Source of the DNA: DASYAE01 sp036501535
GTDB taxonomy: Bacteria > Actinomycetota > Actinomycetes > Streptomycetales > Catenulisporaceae
DNA length: 64,000 nucleotides
Direction: 5' to 3'
Assembly: GCA_036501535.1 (NCBI GenBank)
Contig: DASYAE010000046.1
Span: 1 to 64,000 of the forward strand
Within the stretch, counting starts at the first letter, position 1; each line of letters opens with the position of its first letter. Of this stretch, positions 23,504 through 32,825 are shown in pieces. The position numbers and the translations under genes are program-made. The notes under the pieces are model-generated. The model saw nothing but the letters and a program-made list of their open reading frames with translations, made no database searches and was not told the origin of the DNA.

Positions 23504-24502
23504 CTACAGCTGGACCGCGCAGTAGACCGCCGACCACAGCTGGACGCCGTTCCACGTCTCCTCGTCGGAGAACGCGTAGACGTCCTGCGTGGAGTCGACG
23601 TTGTTGCAGTCGTTGAGGTCGTCGGACTCGGGGAAGGTCTGGATGATCTTGTAGGAGGCGTCCGGGGAGGAGCAGTCGACGACGTTGACACCGGTTACGC
23701 TGACCGGGGTGGACGAGGTCGGCAGGGTGCCGCTGAGGCACTGGCCGGCCGTCAGCGGGCTGTTGGTCGGCGTGGGGTCCTCGGGCTGCGTCGGCGTCGG
23801 CTCTCCGGTCGAGGTGTCCGTCGGCAGGGTGTATCCGGAGGACGTCGAGGTCGGCCCGGACGTCGGGGTCGGCGTCCCGGAGCCGTTCGCCACGACGATC
23901 GGCGACGGGCTCGGCGAGCCGGCGACGGCGAAGCCGATCAGCGTTCCGACCAGGGCCACGATGCCGATCGCGACCCACGGGCCGGGCTTCTGGTACCACG
24001 GCTTCGCCGCGGGCGGCATACCGTAGGGCGGCATCCCGTACGGCGGGGGCGCCGCGCCGAACGCAGAGGTCGCACCCGCGTCGAAGGGCGAGGAGGCGGA
24101 GGCGCCGAACGGGGGCGCCGTGCTGGGACCGAAGGGCGAGGAGGCCGCGGCGCCGAACGGGGGCACGAAACCCGGCTCGCCCGCGGGCGGCGGCATCTGG
24201 CTGGTCGGCTCCTCGCCGGTCGGCACGGCGCCCGGTGCCTGGCCGACGGGTGCCTGGCCGAACGGTGCCTGACTGTCCGGCACCTGGCCGATCGGTACCT
24301 GGGCGGTCGGGGCCGCGGCGCCCGGAGGCACGTCGCTGACGCGGATCCGGACCGAGACCTCTCCCTCGGCGGTCGGGACGTTGATCACGGCGTTGTCCCC
24401 GACCGGCGGTATTCGTACGCTGACGGGGCCGCTCGGCAGGGTGATGGTCTTGACGACGCCCTCGGCGGCCTCGCCGGGCGTGAGCCATACGGTCGTTTCC
24501 AT
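23504..24502 (-). CDS. Membrane protein with DnaJ-CTD-like N-terminus and LppU/SCO3897-like external domain
   Basis: The 332-residue protein has a short N-terminal beta-rich domain (TVWLTPGEAAEGVVKTI, GPVSVRIPPVGDNAVI). It resembles the client-binding C-terminal domain of DnaJ (LTLEEA...G...VRIPxGxxDG). A long linker rich in Pro/Gln/Ala with repeated GQ(V/A)P turns follows, then PWYQKPGPW, one membrane helix, a Thr/Pro spacer and an external domain. That domain has Cys pairs (GQCLSG, NVVDCSSPDASYKI, DLNDCNN, VYCAVQL) and resembles LppU/SCO3897-family lipoprotein domains. The ATG at 24502 is chosen from alignment with the paralog; 24538 is possible. Function unknown. Confidence 0.75.
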   Translation of the reverse strand: METTVWLTPGEAAEGVVKTITLPSGPVSVRIPPVGDNAVINVPTAEGEVSVRIRVSDVPPGAAAPTAQVPIGQVPDSQAPFGQAPVGQAPGAVPTGEEPTSQMPPPAGEPGFVPPFGAAASSPFGPSTAPPFGASASSPFDAGATSAFGAAPPPYGMPPYGMPPAAKPWYQKPGPWVAIGIVALVGTLIGFAVAGSPSPSPIVVANGSGTPTPTSGPTSTSSGYTLPTDTSTGEPTPTQPEDPTPTNSPLTAGQCLSGTLPTSSTPVSVTGVNVVDCSSPDASYKIIQTFPESDDLNDCNNVDSTQDVYAFSDEETWNGVQLWSAVYCAVQL

Positions 24503-24742
24503 GAGCCGATTCCCGTTCCCGCTCGTGAAGGCGTTCATGTTCGAATACGTCGCTTATCGTACAAGCAAGTTCGAGAGTGTGTCGCCAGCGGCGGCGCACT
24601 CCGAGCGGTGGTTGGACGCCGTGCGCCCATGACCGCGACCGAACGCTCCGCAAGTTAGCGCTACAGCACCCTCTCTCTGTTTCCAATTCGCAAGCGACTG
24701 CCATGCCAATCTGCCGCAGGGGCTTGCGGACCGGTCCCGAAG

Positions 24743-25921
24743 TCAGCCCCGGATCACCGCCGCGTGCACCGGGCCGTCGGTGCCGTGCAGCGGAAGGCCG
24801 CTGCCGCCGTGCGCGGAGGCGATGATCTCGGCGGCGATCGAGACCGCGGTCTCCTCCGGCGTGTGGCCGCCGAGGTCGAGCCCGACCGGGGAGCGCAGCC
24901 GGGCCAGCTCGCCGGCGCCGAGGCCGGCCTCGCGCAGCCGGGCGAGGCGGTCGTCGTGGGTGCGACGCGAGCCGAGCGCGCCGACGTAGGCGAGCTTCGG
25001 CATGCGCAGCGCGGTCTGCAGCAGCGGCACGTCGAACTTCGGATCGTGTGTCAGCACCGCGACGACGGTGCGCTCGTCGACGCGCCCGGCGGCGGCTTCC
25101 GCGGCCAGGTAGTCGTGCGGCCAGCGCACGACTACCTCCTCGGCCTCCGGGAAGCGCGCCGGCGTGGCGAACAGCGGGCGTGCGTCGCAGACGGTCACCC
25201 GGTAGCCGAGGAAGGTGCCGATGCGCGCGACGGCTGCGGCGAAGTCGATGGCGCCGAACACCAGCATCCGCGGCGGCGGCAGGAACGACTGGGTGAACAC
25301 GGCCAGGTCGCCGCCTTCGCGCAGACCTGCCGCGGCGTAGTGGCGCAGGCCGGTCGTGCCCGTACCGAGCAGGCCCCTGACGTCCTCGGCGACGATCGCG
25401 TCGAGCGCGCCGGAGCCGAGCGTCCCCTCGAGCCGGTCGCTCCAGACGGCGAGGCGGCGGCCGAGCGCGCCCGGACCGTCTTCGGGCCCTGCGACGACGG
25501 TGGCGACGGCGACCGGCTCGCGCGCGGCGAGCGCCGCCATCACGCCGGCCAGCTGGGGGTAGGCCGCCCGAGAGACCGGCTCGACGAAGACGTCGAGGAT
25601 GCCGCCGCAGGTCAGGCCGACGGCGAAGGCGTCGTCGTCGCTGACGCCGTAGGTGTGCAGCGCGGCGCGGCCGGTGTCGCGGGCCTCCACGGCGGCCTCG
25701 TAGACCGCCCCTTCGACGCAGCCTCCTGAAACGCTGCCGACCACGTCGCCGGCCGCCGAGACGGCCATCGCCGCGCCGGGCCGCCGCGGCGCGCTGCGGA
25801 AGGTGCCGACCACGGTGGCCAGCGCGAAGGTCTCGCCGGCGGTGTACCAGGGATAGACCTCCTGGAGCAGGCCGCGCGCGGTGTCCCCGGGCCGCGCCTC
25901 GTCTAGCGGAGCACGAGCCAT
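24743..25921 (-). CDS. XdhC/CoxF-family molybdenum-enzyme maturation protein
   Basis: The 392-residue protein has both XdhC domains. The N-terminal CoxI part has SAPRRPGAAMAVS and GSVSGGCVEGAVYE, with a Cys implicated in holding the molybdenum cofactor in the family. The C-terminal Rossmann part has RMLVFGAIDFAAAVA and VCDARPLFATPARFP, ending GLDLGGHTPEETAVSIAAEI. XdhC proteins sulfurate or insert the cofactor into molybdenum hydroxylases. It overlaps the CoxG-like gene by 19 bases and belongs to the CO dehydrogenase locus. A related protein is encoded at 42055-43218. Confidence 0.92.
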   Translation of the reverse strand: MARAPLDEARPGDTARGLLQEVYPWYTAGETFALATVVGTFRSAPRRPGAAMAVSAAGDVVGSVSGGCVEGAVYEAAVEARDTGRAALHTYGVSDDDAFAVGLTCGGILDVFVEPVSRAAYPQLAGVMAALAAREPVAVATVVAGPEDGPGALGRRLAVWSDRLEGTLGSGALDAIVAEDVRGLLGTGTTGLRHYAAAGLREGGDLAVFTQSFLPPPRMLVFGAIDFAAAVARIGTFLGYRVTVCDARPLFATPARFPEAEEVVVRWPHDYLAAEAAAGRVDERTVVAVLTHDPKFDVPLLQTALRMPKLAYVGALGSRRTHDDRLARLREAGLGAGELARLRSPVGLDLGGHTPEETAVSIAAEIIASAHGGSGLPLHGTDGPVHAAVIRG

Positions 25922-26697
25922 AGCACGGCGCCGACGATGACGAGGAGCACGACCACCGCGGGAACCAGCCGCTTGAGCACCGGGCCGCCGGCCATGCCGA
26001 GCAGGTCGATCGGCTCGACCTGTGGGGCCGGAGCCGGCGCCGGCGCAGCGGCCGTGACGGTCGCGGTGGAGACAGCGCCCGAAGCCGCTCCCTGCGCGGC
26101 CCCGTCGAGGGCGGTGCCCTCAGGGGCGGCGGGTGCGGCGGGCACCGCGAGCGTCGTCGGCGGGGGCTGCGACGGCGGTGCGGCCGGCTCCGGCCCGGCT
26201 TCCACTGGCGCCTCCCGCGTATCCGCGGCCTGAGCCTGCGGCGCCTGCTGGCGCTCGGCGGCCAGCATCTGCTCGAGGCTCGCGGTGAACTGCGCCAGCA
26301 GCTTGCGGCTGATGTCCTCCATGACGCCCTTGCCGAACTGGGCCACCTTCCCGGTCACGCTCAGCTTCGTGGTGACCGTCACCCGGGTGCCGTCGCCGTC
26401 CGGCGCCAGCAGCGCCGTGACATGCGCGTTCGCGGTGCCCTGACCCTTGCTGTCCCGGCCGGCGGCGCGCAGCACGAGGGTGCGGTTCTCCCGGTCGCGC
26501 TGCTCGATCGTCGCGGTGCCCTTGTACTGCACCGCGACCGGGCCGACCCGGACCTTCACGGTGCCCTGATACTCGTCGCCCTCGGCGCCGGTCAGCTGCG
26601 CGCCGGGCATGCACGGCGCGATCCGCTCGACGTCGCCGAGCAGGTCCCACGCCGGGTCCAGGGGCAGGCCGACCCGGAACTCGTTGCTGAACTCCAT
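25903..26697 (-). CDS. coxG: CoxG-like SRPBCC membrane-anchor protein of CO dehydrogenase
   Basis: The 264-residue protein starts with an SRPBCC/CoxG domain (about 1-150): MEFSNEFRVGLPLDPAWDLLGD, CMPGAQLTG, and YKGTATIEQRD. A long Ala/Pro/Gln-rich linker leads to a hydrophobic C-terminal helix (VVVLLVIVGAVLWLVL). In Oligotropha CoxG recruits CO dehydrogenase to the membrane and allows electron transfer to quinones. The C-terminal anchor agrees with that role. The ATG at 26697 follows AGGAGG by about 11 bases. It overlaps the XdhC gene by 19 bases. Confidence 0.88.
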   Translation of the reverse strand: MEFSNEFRVGLPLDPAWDLLGDVERIAPCMPGAQLTGAEGDEYQGTVKVRVGPVAVQYKGTATIEQRDRENRTLVLRAAGRDSKGQGTANAHVTALLAPDGDGTRVTVTTKLSVTGKVAQFGKGVMEDISRKLLAQFTASLEQMLAAERQQAPQAQAADTREAPVEAGPEPAAPPSQPPPTTLAVPAAPAAPEGTALDGAAQGAASGAVSTATVTAAAPAPAPAPQVEPIDLLGMAGGPVLKRLVPAVVVLLVIVGAVLWLVLR

Positions 26698-26836
26698 GCC
26701 TGCGCGCCTCCTCGCCGATCCGCCGCCAGGGCTCCCGGGGGCGCCGACCGGCCTCGACGGGTAACGATGCGGGCGCCGCCGGGCCACGTCAACGCGTTCT
26801 TCAGTCATCGCTTAACTGGCCGGGCCACGGCCGCGC

Positions 26837-27805
26837 TCAGCTCCACAAGGTGACGTGCACCGTGGGCCGGAAGTGGTTGACCGGCACGCCGGACGAGCGG
26901 GCCAGCAGCACCTGGGTCGCCGCGGGCGTGGTGACGAACCGGCAGAGCGCCGACGCGGTCTGCGAGCGCCGCTCCCCGCGCAGCGCGTTCGCGTAGAACA
27001 TCCCGTTCACCGGCATCCCGGGGACGTCGACGACCGCGAGCATCCCGCGCCGCAGCTCGTCGCGCACCAGGTGCAGGAAGGCGACTGACAGCCCCTCACC
27101 CGCGGCGACCGCGTCCAGCGCGCCGGTCGCGCTCGGGAAGATCGACACGCGGGCGTCCTCCACGCCGTGGCGGGTCAGGAACGCGCCGGACGGCGTGCCC
27201 GAGTCGAGGCCGTCCGGCCCGAGCAGCCAGTGCTCGCGCGGCAGCCGGGCGGTCGGGACGGTGGCGCGGGCGCCGAGCGGGTGCTGCGGCGCGGCGACCA
27301 CGACGAGCTGGTAGCGCAGGAACGCGATGCTCTCGACCGGGTCGGTCGGCGACTCGCCGGCCGCGGCGGGCCCGATCGCGACGTCGGCCCGGCGGTCGAT
27401 CAGGATCTCGGAGAAGGCAGCCGGCGGCACCGCGATGGTGGCCGTGTCGATGTCGGGCTGGCGCCGGGTGAAGGCTTCCAGCAGCGCCGGGACGATGAGC
27501 TCGGCGCCGCTCTCGGTGGAGGCCACGCGCAGGTAGGAGGGCCCCTCCCCCGCCTCGCGCACCCGCTGGCGGGTCTCCTCCGCCAAGCCCACGATCTCCG
27601 CCGCGCCCGCGGCCAGGCGCCGCCCGCCCGGGGTGAGTGCTATGCCGCCCGCGCCGCGCACGAACAGCGGGTCGCCCAACTCCCGGCGCAGCGCCGCCAC
27701 CGCGCCGGACACGGCCGGCTCGGTGACCTCCAGCGACTCGGCCGCGGCCTTGACCGATCCGAGCCGGGCCACGGCGATGAAGGCCTTGAGCTGTGTGAGC
27801 GTCAT
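26837..27805 (-). CDS. LysR-family regulator of the CO dehydrogenase locus
   Basis: The 322-residue protein has the LysR helix-turn-helix MTLTQLKAFIAVARLGSVKAAAESLEVTEPAVS and an effector domain of the usual length. The ATG at 27805 follows GGGAGGTGG. It is divergent from coxM with a 175-base gap, the classical position for a LysR regulator controlling the neighbour operon. In the gap an AT-rich segment around 27875-27905 is the likely promoter/operator area, but no clear T-N11-A palindrome was seen. The inducer (possibly CO or a redox signal) is inferred only. Confidence 0.88.
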   Translation of the reverse strand: MTLTQLKAFIAVARLGSVKAAAESLEVTEPAVSGAVAALRRELGDPLFVRGAGGIALTPGGRRLAAGAAEIVGLAEETRQRVREAGEGPSYLRVASTESGAELIVPALLEAFTRRQPDIDTATIAVPPAAFSEILIDRRADVAIGPAAAGESPTDPVESIAFLRYQLVVVAAPQHPLGARATVPTARLPREHWLLGPDGLDSGTPSGAFLTRHGVEDARVSIFPSATGALDAVAAGEGLSVAFLHLVRDELRRGMLAVVDVPGMPVNGMFYANALRGERRSQTASALCRFVTTPAATQVLLARSSGVPVNHFRPTVHVTLWS

Positions 27806-27980
27806 AGCCACCTCCCGGCTTCCTTTTTGCAGCGGCCGGCTTTCCCCGGCCTCACTGCGCGTCAGATTCGGCAACACATACTTAAGCATTCGCTTCACTC
27901 GCTGTTGACCCACGAGCCGCGCGGGATGAAGGTTCGGGGGGTCGGCCGGACCGGGCCGGCCGGGAGCGTGAGGAGGCGCC

Positions 27981-28877
27981 GTGCAGGTACCCGCGCCGTT
28001 CGAGTACCAGCGGGCGGAGAGCATCGACGACGCGTTGATGCTGCTGGAGCGTTACGGGGAGGACGCCCGGGTGGTGGCCGGCGGGCACAGCCTGCTGCCC
28101 ATGATGAAGCTGCGGCTGGCCCGGCCCGAGCTGCTGGTCGACATCAACGATCTGGCGGCCGAGCTGGACTACCTGCGGCTGGAGGGCGATCTGCTGCGTA
28201 TCGGTGCCCTGACACGGCATCGCACGCTGCTGGAGTCGGAGCTGGTCGGCCGGCTGTTCCCGATCTTCCACGACGCGGAGCGGGTGATCGCCGACCCGCC
28301 GGTGCGCAACCGCGGGACGATCGGCGGGGCGCTGTGCCAGGCCGATCCGGCCGAGGACCTGTCAGCGGTCTGCTCCGCGGTGAAGGCGCGCGTGGTGATC
28401 CGCGGCCGCGGCGGGGACCGGGTCGTGCCGATGCCGGAGTTCTACCGCGGGCCCTACGAGACCGCGGTGGGCGTCGGCGAGATGCTGATCGAGGTGGGCA
28501 TCCCGGTCGCGCCGGGCTCCGGCAGCGCTTACGAGAAGGTGGAGCGCAAATCGGGGGACTGGGCGGTGGCGGCGGCGGGGGCCTCGGTGACGCTGGCCGG
28601 CGGCCGGATCGCGGACGCGGGCGTGGGCCTGGCCGCGGTCGGCTCCGAGGTGCTCAACGGCGGGGTCGCCGCGGCGCTGATCGGCGCGGAGCCCTCGGAG
28701 CGGGTGTTCGCCGAGGCGGGCCGGATCGCCGCAGAGGGCTGCGACCCGGCGACGGACGGCCGGGGCACGGCCGAGTACAAGCGGCACCTCGCCGGCGAGC
28801 TGACCGTGCGCGCGCTGCGCCGGGCTGCGGCGAGGGCAACTGCGGCGGCCGCGGCGGCGGCCGGGAAGGACGCGTGA
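27981..28877 (+). CDS. coxM: CO dehydrogenase FAD-binding medium subunit
   Basis: The 298-residue protein is a FAD-binding subunit of the molybdenum hydroxylase family. AGGHS (residues 33-37) and TIGG (113-116) are the two FAD pyrophosphate-binding motifs. Its C-terminal domain is of the CO dehydrogenase type. It passes electrons from the iron-sulfur centres to the quinone pool. The GTG start at 27981 has AGGAGG 5 bases before. First gene of coxMSL, followed without a gap by coxS. Confidence 0.93.
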   Translation: MQVPAPFEYQRAESIDDALMLLERYGEDARVVAGGHSLLPMMKLRLARPELLVDINDLAAELDYLRLEGDLLRIGALTRHRTLLESELVGRLFPIFHDAERVIADPPVRNRGTIGGALCQADPAEDLSAVCSAVKARVVIRGRGGDRVVPMPEFYRGPYETAVGVGEMLIEVGIPVAPGSGSAYEKVERKSGDWAVAAAGASVTLAGGRIADAGVGLAAVGSEVLNGGVAAALIGAEPSERVFAEAGRIAAEGCDPATDGRGTAEYKRHLAGELTVRALRRAAARATAAAAAAAGKDA

Positions 28878-28879
28878 CG

Positions 28880-29422
28880 ATGCGGGTCACCATCGAGGTC
28901 AACGGCGAGGAGCGGACCGGGGAGGTCGAGCCGCGGCACCTGCTGGTCCGGTTCCTGCGCGACGACCTGGGCCTGACCGGCACGCACTGGGGCTGCGACA
29001 CCAGCAACTGCGGCACCTGCGTGGTGCTGTTCGACGGCGAGCCGGTCAAGAGCTGCACGGTGCTGGCGGCGATGGCCTCCGGGCACGCGGTGCGCACGGT
29101 GGAGGGGCTGGAGACCGCGGCCGGGCTCGACCCGGTGCAGCAGGGCTTCATCGAGGAGCACGGGCTGCAGTGCGGGTTCTGCACGCCGGGCATGATGCTG
29201 ACCGCGCGGGCGCTGCTGGACCGCAGCCCGGACCCCTCGGAGCAGGAGATCCGCGAGGCGATCTCCGGGCAGCTGTGCCGCTGCACCGGGTATCTCAATA
29301 TCGTGCGGGCGGTGCGCTGGGCCGCGGAGCACCCGGCGGCGCCGGCCGCGCCCGCTGAGTCAGAGGCCGAAGAGACGGCGCCGGCCGAGCCGGTCGGGAG
29401 CACACAGGGGAGCGCACGATGA
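28880..29422 (+). CDS. coxS: CO dehydrogenase iron-sulfur small subunit
   Basis: The 180-residue protein has both [2Fe-2S] clusters: a plant-ferredoxin-type motif with Cys39, 44, 47 and 59 (GCDTSNCGTC) and a four-helix-bundle domain with Cys98, 101, 133 and 135 (QCGFCTPG and LCRCTGY). It carries electrons from the Mo-Cu centre to FAD. A GTG at 28874 overlapping the coxM stop is an alternative start. A 25-residue Ala/Glu-rich tail after the second cluster domain is longer than usual. The stop overlaps the coxL start as ATGA. Confidence 0.94.
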   Translation: MRVTIEVNGEERTGEVEPRHLLVRFLRDDLGLTGTHWGCDTSNCGTCVVLFDGEPVKSCTVLAAMASGHAVRTVEGLETAAGLDPVQQGFIEEHGLQCGFCTPGMMLTARALLDRSPDPSEQEIREAISGQLCRCTGYLNIVRAVRWAAEHPAAPAAPAESEAEETAPAEPVGSTQGSAR

Positions 29423-31812
29423 CGGCCGTGGACGAGAACGGCGCCGCGCCGCCCGCCGAGCCGGCACCCGCCGAGGAGCGCCCGATCGGCTTCGGCCGGC
29501 TCAAGCGCAAGGAGGACCCGCGCTTCGTGCGCGGCAAGGGCCACTACGTGGACGACATCCAGCTGCCCGGCATGCTGCACGGGGCCGTGCTTCGCAGCCC
29601 CCTGGCGCACGCGCGCATCGTGTCGATCGACACGACCGCCGCCGAGGCGCATCCGAAGGTCAAGGCCGTGATCACCGGCGCGGCGCTGGAAGGCCTCGGC
29701 CTGGCCTGGATGCCGACGCTGTCCATGGACACCCAGGCCGTGCTCGCCACGGACAAGGTGCGCTTCCAAGGGCAGGAGGTGGCGTTCGTCGTCGCAGAGG
29801 ACCACTATTCGGCGCGCGACGCGGTCGAGCTGATCGAGGTCGACTACGAGCCCTTGGACCCGGTCATCGACGCGCGCCGCTCCCTGGACGCCGACGCGCC
29901 GGTGATCCGCAACGACCACGAGGGCCGCACGAACAACCACATCTTCGACTGGGAGTCCGGCGATCGGGCCGCCACCGACGCCGTGTTCGAACACGCCGAC
30001 GTGGTGGTCAAGCAGCAGATGCTCTACCCGCGCGTGCACCCGGCGCCGCTCGAAACCTGCGGCTGCGTCGCGTGGATGGAGCCGGTCGAGGGCAAGCTCA
30101 CACTCTGGGAGACGACACAGGCCCCGCATGCGCACCGGACGCTCTACGCGATGGTGGCCGGCCTGCCCGAGCACAAGATCCGGATCGTCGCCGGGGACAT
30201 CGGCGGCGGCTTCGGCAACAAGGTCGGCATCTACCCCGGGTACGTGTGCGCGGTGGTCGGCTCGATCCTGACCGGCAAGCCGGTCAAGTGGGTCGAGGAC
30301 CGCTCGGAAAACCTGATGAGCACCTCATTCGCCCGCGACTACCACATGACCGGCGAGATCGCGGCGACCCGGGACGGGAAGATCCAGGCCGTGCGGGTCA
30401 AGGTGCTGGCAGACCACGGCGCGTTCAACTCGACCGCGCAGCCGACGAAGTACCCTGCCGGCTTCTTCCACATCTTCACCGGCTCCTACGACCTCGAAGC
30501 AGCGCACTGCGCGGTCACCGGCGTCTACACGAACAAGGCGCCCGGCGGCGTCGCCTACGCCTGCTCGTTCCGGGTCACCGAGGCGGTCTACCTGATCGAG
30601 CGGATCGTGGACTGCCTGGCCGACGAGCTGGGCATGGACCCGGCCGAGCTGCGGATGCGGAACCTGCTGCGGCCGGAGCAGTTCCCGTACGAGAACAAGA
30701 CCGGCTGGGTGTACGACTCCGGCGACTATCCGACCTGCCTGCGCAAGGCGATGGACATCGCAGGCTACGACGAGCTGCGCAAGGAGCAGGCCGAGAAGCG
30801 AGCCCGCGGCGAGCTGATGGGCATCGGCGTGTCCTTCTTCACCGAGACGGTCGGCGCCGGGCCGCGCAAGCACATGGACATCCTCGGGCTCGGCATGGCG
30901 GACGGCTGCGAGCTGCGGGTGCACCCGACCGGCAAGGCCGTGGTGCGTATCAGCGTGCAGACCCAGGGCCAAGGCCACGAGACGACGTTCGCGCAGATCG
31001 TGGCCGAGGAGCTGGGCATCCCTCCGGAGGACATCGACGTCGTGCACGGCGACACCGACCAGACGCCGTTCGGCCTGGGCACCTACGGCAGCCGCTCCAC
31101 GCCGGTCTCCGGCGCCGCCGCGGCGGTGGTCGCGCGCAAGGTGCGGGACAAGGCCCGGATCATCGCCGGGGCGATGCTCGAGGTCGCGCCGGACGACCTG
31201 GAGTGGGAGAAAGGACGCTGGTTCGTGCGCGGCGATCCGTCGGTGGGCAAGACGATCCAGGAGATCGCGCTGGCCGCGCACGGGGCGCTGGAGCTGCCGG
31301 AGGGCGTCGAGGGCCACCTCGAGGCGACGACGGTCTACAACCCGCCGAACCTGACCTATCCGTTCGGCGCCTACATCTGCGTGGTCGACGTCGACCCGGG
31401 CACCGGTGCGGTGAAGGTGCGCCGCTTCATCGCGGTCGACGACTGCGGCACCCGCATCAACCCGATGATCATCGAGGGGCAGGTGCACGGCGGGCTGGCC
31501 GACGGCGTCGGCATGGCCCTGATGGAGCTGATCGGCTTCGACGAGGACGGCAACTGCCTGTCCGGCTCGTTCATGGACTACCTGCTGCCGACCGCGCTCG
31601 AGGTGCCGGCCTGGGAGCTGGGCCACACGGTCACGCCCTCGCCGCACCACCCGATCGGCGCGAAGGGCATCGGCGAGTCCGCGACGGTCGGCTCGCCGCC
31701 GGCCGTGGTCAACGCAGTGCTCGACGCGATCGGCGTGCGCCACGCGGACATGCCGCTGACGCCGAGCCGGGTCTGGCACGCCATGCACGGCGGCGTGGAA
31801 GCCCCGCAGTAA
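29419..31812 (+). CDS. coxL: Form I Mo-Cu CO dehydrogenase large (catalytic) subunit
   Basis: The 797-residue molybdenum subunit carries the active-site loop VAYACSFR (Cys382), which is the AYxCSFR signature of form I CO dehydrogenase. That cysteine binds the copper of the Mo-S-Cu centre. The catalytic Glu is in GAKGIGESATVG (Glu753). Other cofactor-binding motifs are GGGFGNKVGIYPG and GQGHETTFAQI. Form II and xanthine-type enzymes have AYRGAGR or AFRGFG in the loop. It oxidises CO to CO2 and supplies electrons at trace CO levels. ATGA overlap with coxS. Confidence 0.96.
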   Translation: MTAVDENGAAPPAEPAPAEERPIGFGRLKRKEDPRFVRGKGHYVDDIQLPGMLHGAVLRSPLAHARIVSIDTTAAEAHPKVKAVITGAALEGLGLAWMPTLSMDTQAVLATDKVRFQGQEVAFVVAEDHYSARDAVELIEVDYEPLDPVIDARRSLDADAPVIRNDHEGRTNNHIFDWESGDRAATDAVFEHADVVVKQQMLYPRVHPAPLETCGCVAWMEPVEGKLTLWETTQAPHAHRTLYAMVAGLPEHKIRIVAGDIGGGFGNKVGIYPGYVCAVVGSILTGKPVKWVEDRSENLMSTSFARDYHMTGEIAATRDGKIQAVRVKVLADHGAFNSTAQPTKYPAGFFHIFTGSYDLEAAHCAVTGVYTNKAPGGVAYACSFRVTEAVYLIERIVDCLADELGMDPAELRMRNLLRPEQFPYENKTGWVYDSGDYPTCLRKAMDIAGYDELRKEQAEKRARGELMGIGVSFFTETVGAGPRKHMDILGLGMADGCELRVHPTGKAVVRISVQTQGQGHETTFAQIVAEELGIPPEDIDVVHGDTDQTPFGLGTYGSRSTPVSGAAAAVVARKVRDKARIIAGAMLEVAPDDLEWEKGRWFVRGDPSVGKTIQEIALAAHGALELPEGVEGHLEATTVYNPPNLTYPFGAYICVVDVDPGTGAVKVRRFIAVDDCGTRINPMIIEGQVHGGLADGVGMALMELIGFDEDGNCLSGSFMDYLLPTALEVPAWELGHTVTPSPHHPIGAKGIGESATVGSPPAVVNAVLDAIGVRHADMPLTPSRVWHAMHGGVEAPQ

Positions 31813-32825
31813 TGACCGACGCGACGACGCCGAGCGCGCTGGACCGGCGGATGGCCGACCTGGCCGCGGCGCGCACCGCCTTCGTGCGCGCGACCGTGGT
31901 GCGCGCGCGGAGGCCCACCAGCGCGCGGCCCGGCGACCGGGCGCTGGTGCTGGAGGACGGCCGGATCGAAGGGTTCGTCGGCGGGGTCTGCGCGGAGGCG
32001 ACGGTGCGGCTGCACGCCCTGCGAGCGCTCGGCACCGGGGAGCCGCTGCTGCTGCGCATCTCGCCGGACACACCCGCGGATCCGGACGAGGCGCAGGCCG
32101 AGCCGGAGGACGGCGCGCTCAACGTCGGCAACCCGTGCCTGTCCGGCGGCGAGCTGGAGATCTTCCTGGAGCCGTGGCGGCCCGCGCCGCTGGTGTTCGT
32201 GCTCGGCGAGACCCCGATCGGCCGGGCGCTGGTCGGCCTCGGCGCGGTGCTCGACTACGATGTGCGAGCCCTGAGCGCGGCCGGCTTCACGCCGGAGGCG
32301 CTGGCCGGGGCTGCGGCCGTGGTCGCGGCCTCGCACGGCCGGGACGAGGAGGCGGTGCTCGCCCGCGCAGCGTGCTGCGACGTGCCGTACGTGGCGCTGG
32401 TCTCCAGCCCGCGCCGCGGCCGGGCCGTCGTGGCAGGGCTCGATCTCACGCCGGAGCAGCGCGAGCGCATCCGCACGCCGGCCGGGCTGTGGATCGGCGC
32501 GCGCACGCCGGGCGAGGTGGCGCTCTCGATCCTGGCCGAGTTCATCGCGCAGCTGCGCGGCGTCTCGGTCAAGAGCGACGGCGAGAGCGCGACAGAGCAC
32601 GAACCCGTCGCCGCGGCCGGGCCGGCGACGGCGGTCGATCCGGTCTGCGGCATGACCGTCGCCGTGGTGGCCGACGCGCCCTGTTCGGACGCCGGCGGCG
32701 AGCGGCGCTGGTTCTGCCGGGAGGCCTGCCGCGACGCGTTCGAGGCCGAGCCGGAGCGATATGCAGCGCCGATTCAAGCAGTTCCCATACAAACCACGCC
32801 GGCGCAGACCGCGGAGGCGCGGTGA
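31812..32825 (+). CDS. XdhC-domain protein fused to a YHS metal-binding domain
   Basis: The 337-residue protein has an XdhC-like N-terminal part (RALVLEDGRIEGFVGGVCAEATV) and a Rossmann-like part (LVFVLGETPIGRALVGLG). It then has a C-terminal YHS/TRASH-type domain, DPVCGMTV with Cys279 and WFCREACRDAFE further on. The YHS cysteines could bind copper, which the form I CO dehydrogenase needs in its active site; that link is inference. The start ATG overlaps the coxL stop by one base. It differs clearly from the other two XdhC proteins of the window. Confidence 0.88.
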   Translation: MTDATTPSALDRRMADLAAARTAFVRATVVRARRPTSARPGDRALVLEDGRIEGFVGGVCAEATVRLHALRALGTGEPLLLRISPDTPADPDEAQAEPEDGALNVGNPCLSGGELEIFLEPWRPAPLVFVLGETPIGRALVGLGAVLDYDVRALSAAGFTPEALAGAAAVVAASHGRDEEAVLARAACCDVPYVALVSSPRRGRAVVAGLDLTPEQRERIRTPAGLWIGARTPGEVALSILAEFIAQLRGVSVKSDGESATEHEPVAAAGPATAVDPVCGMTVAVVADAPCSDAGGERRWFCREACRDAFEAEPERYAAPIQAVPIQTTPAQTAEAR

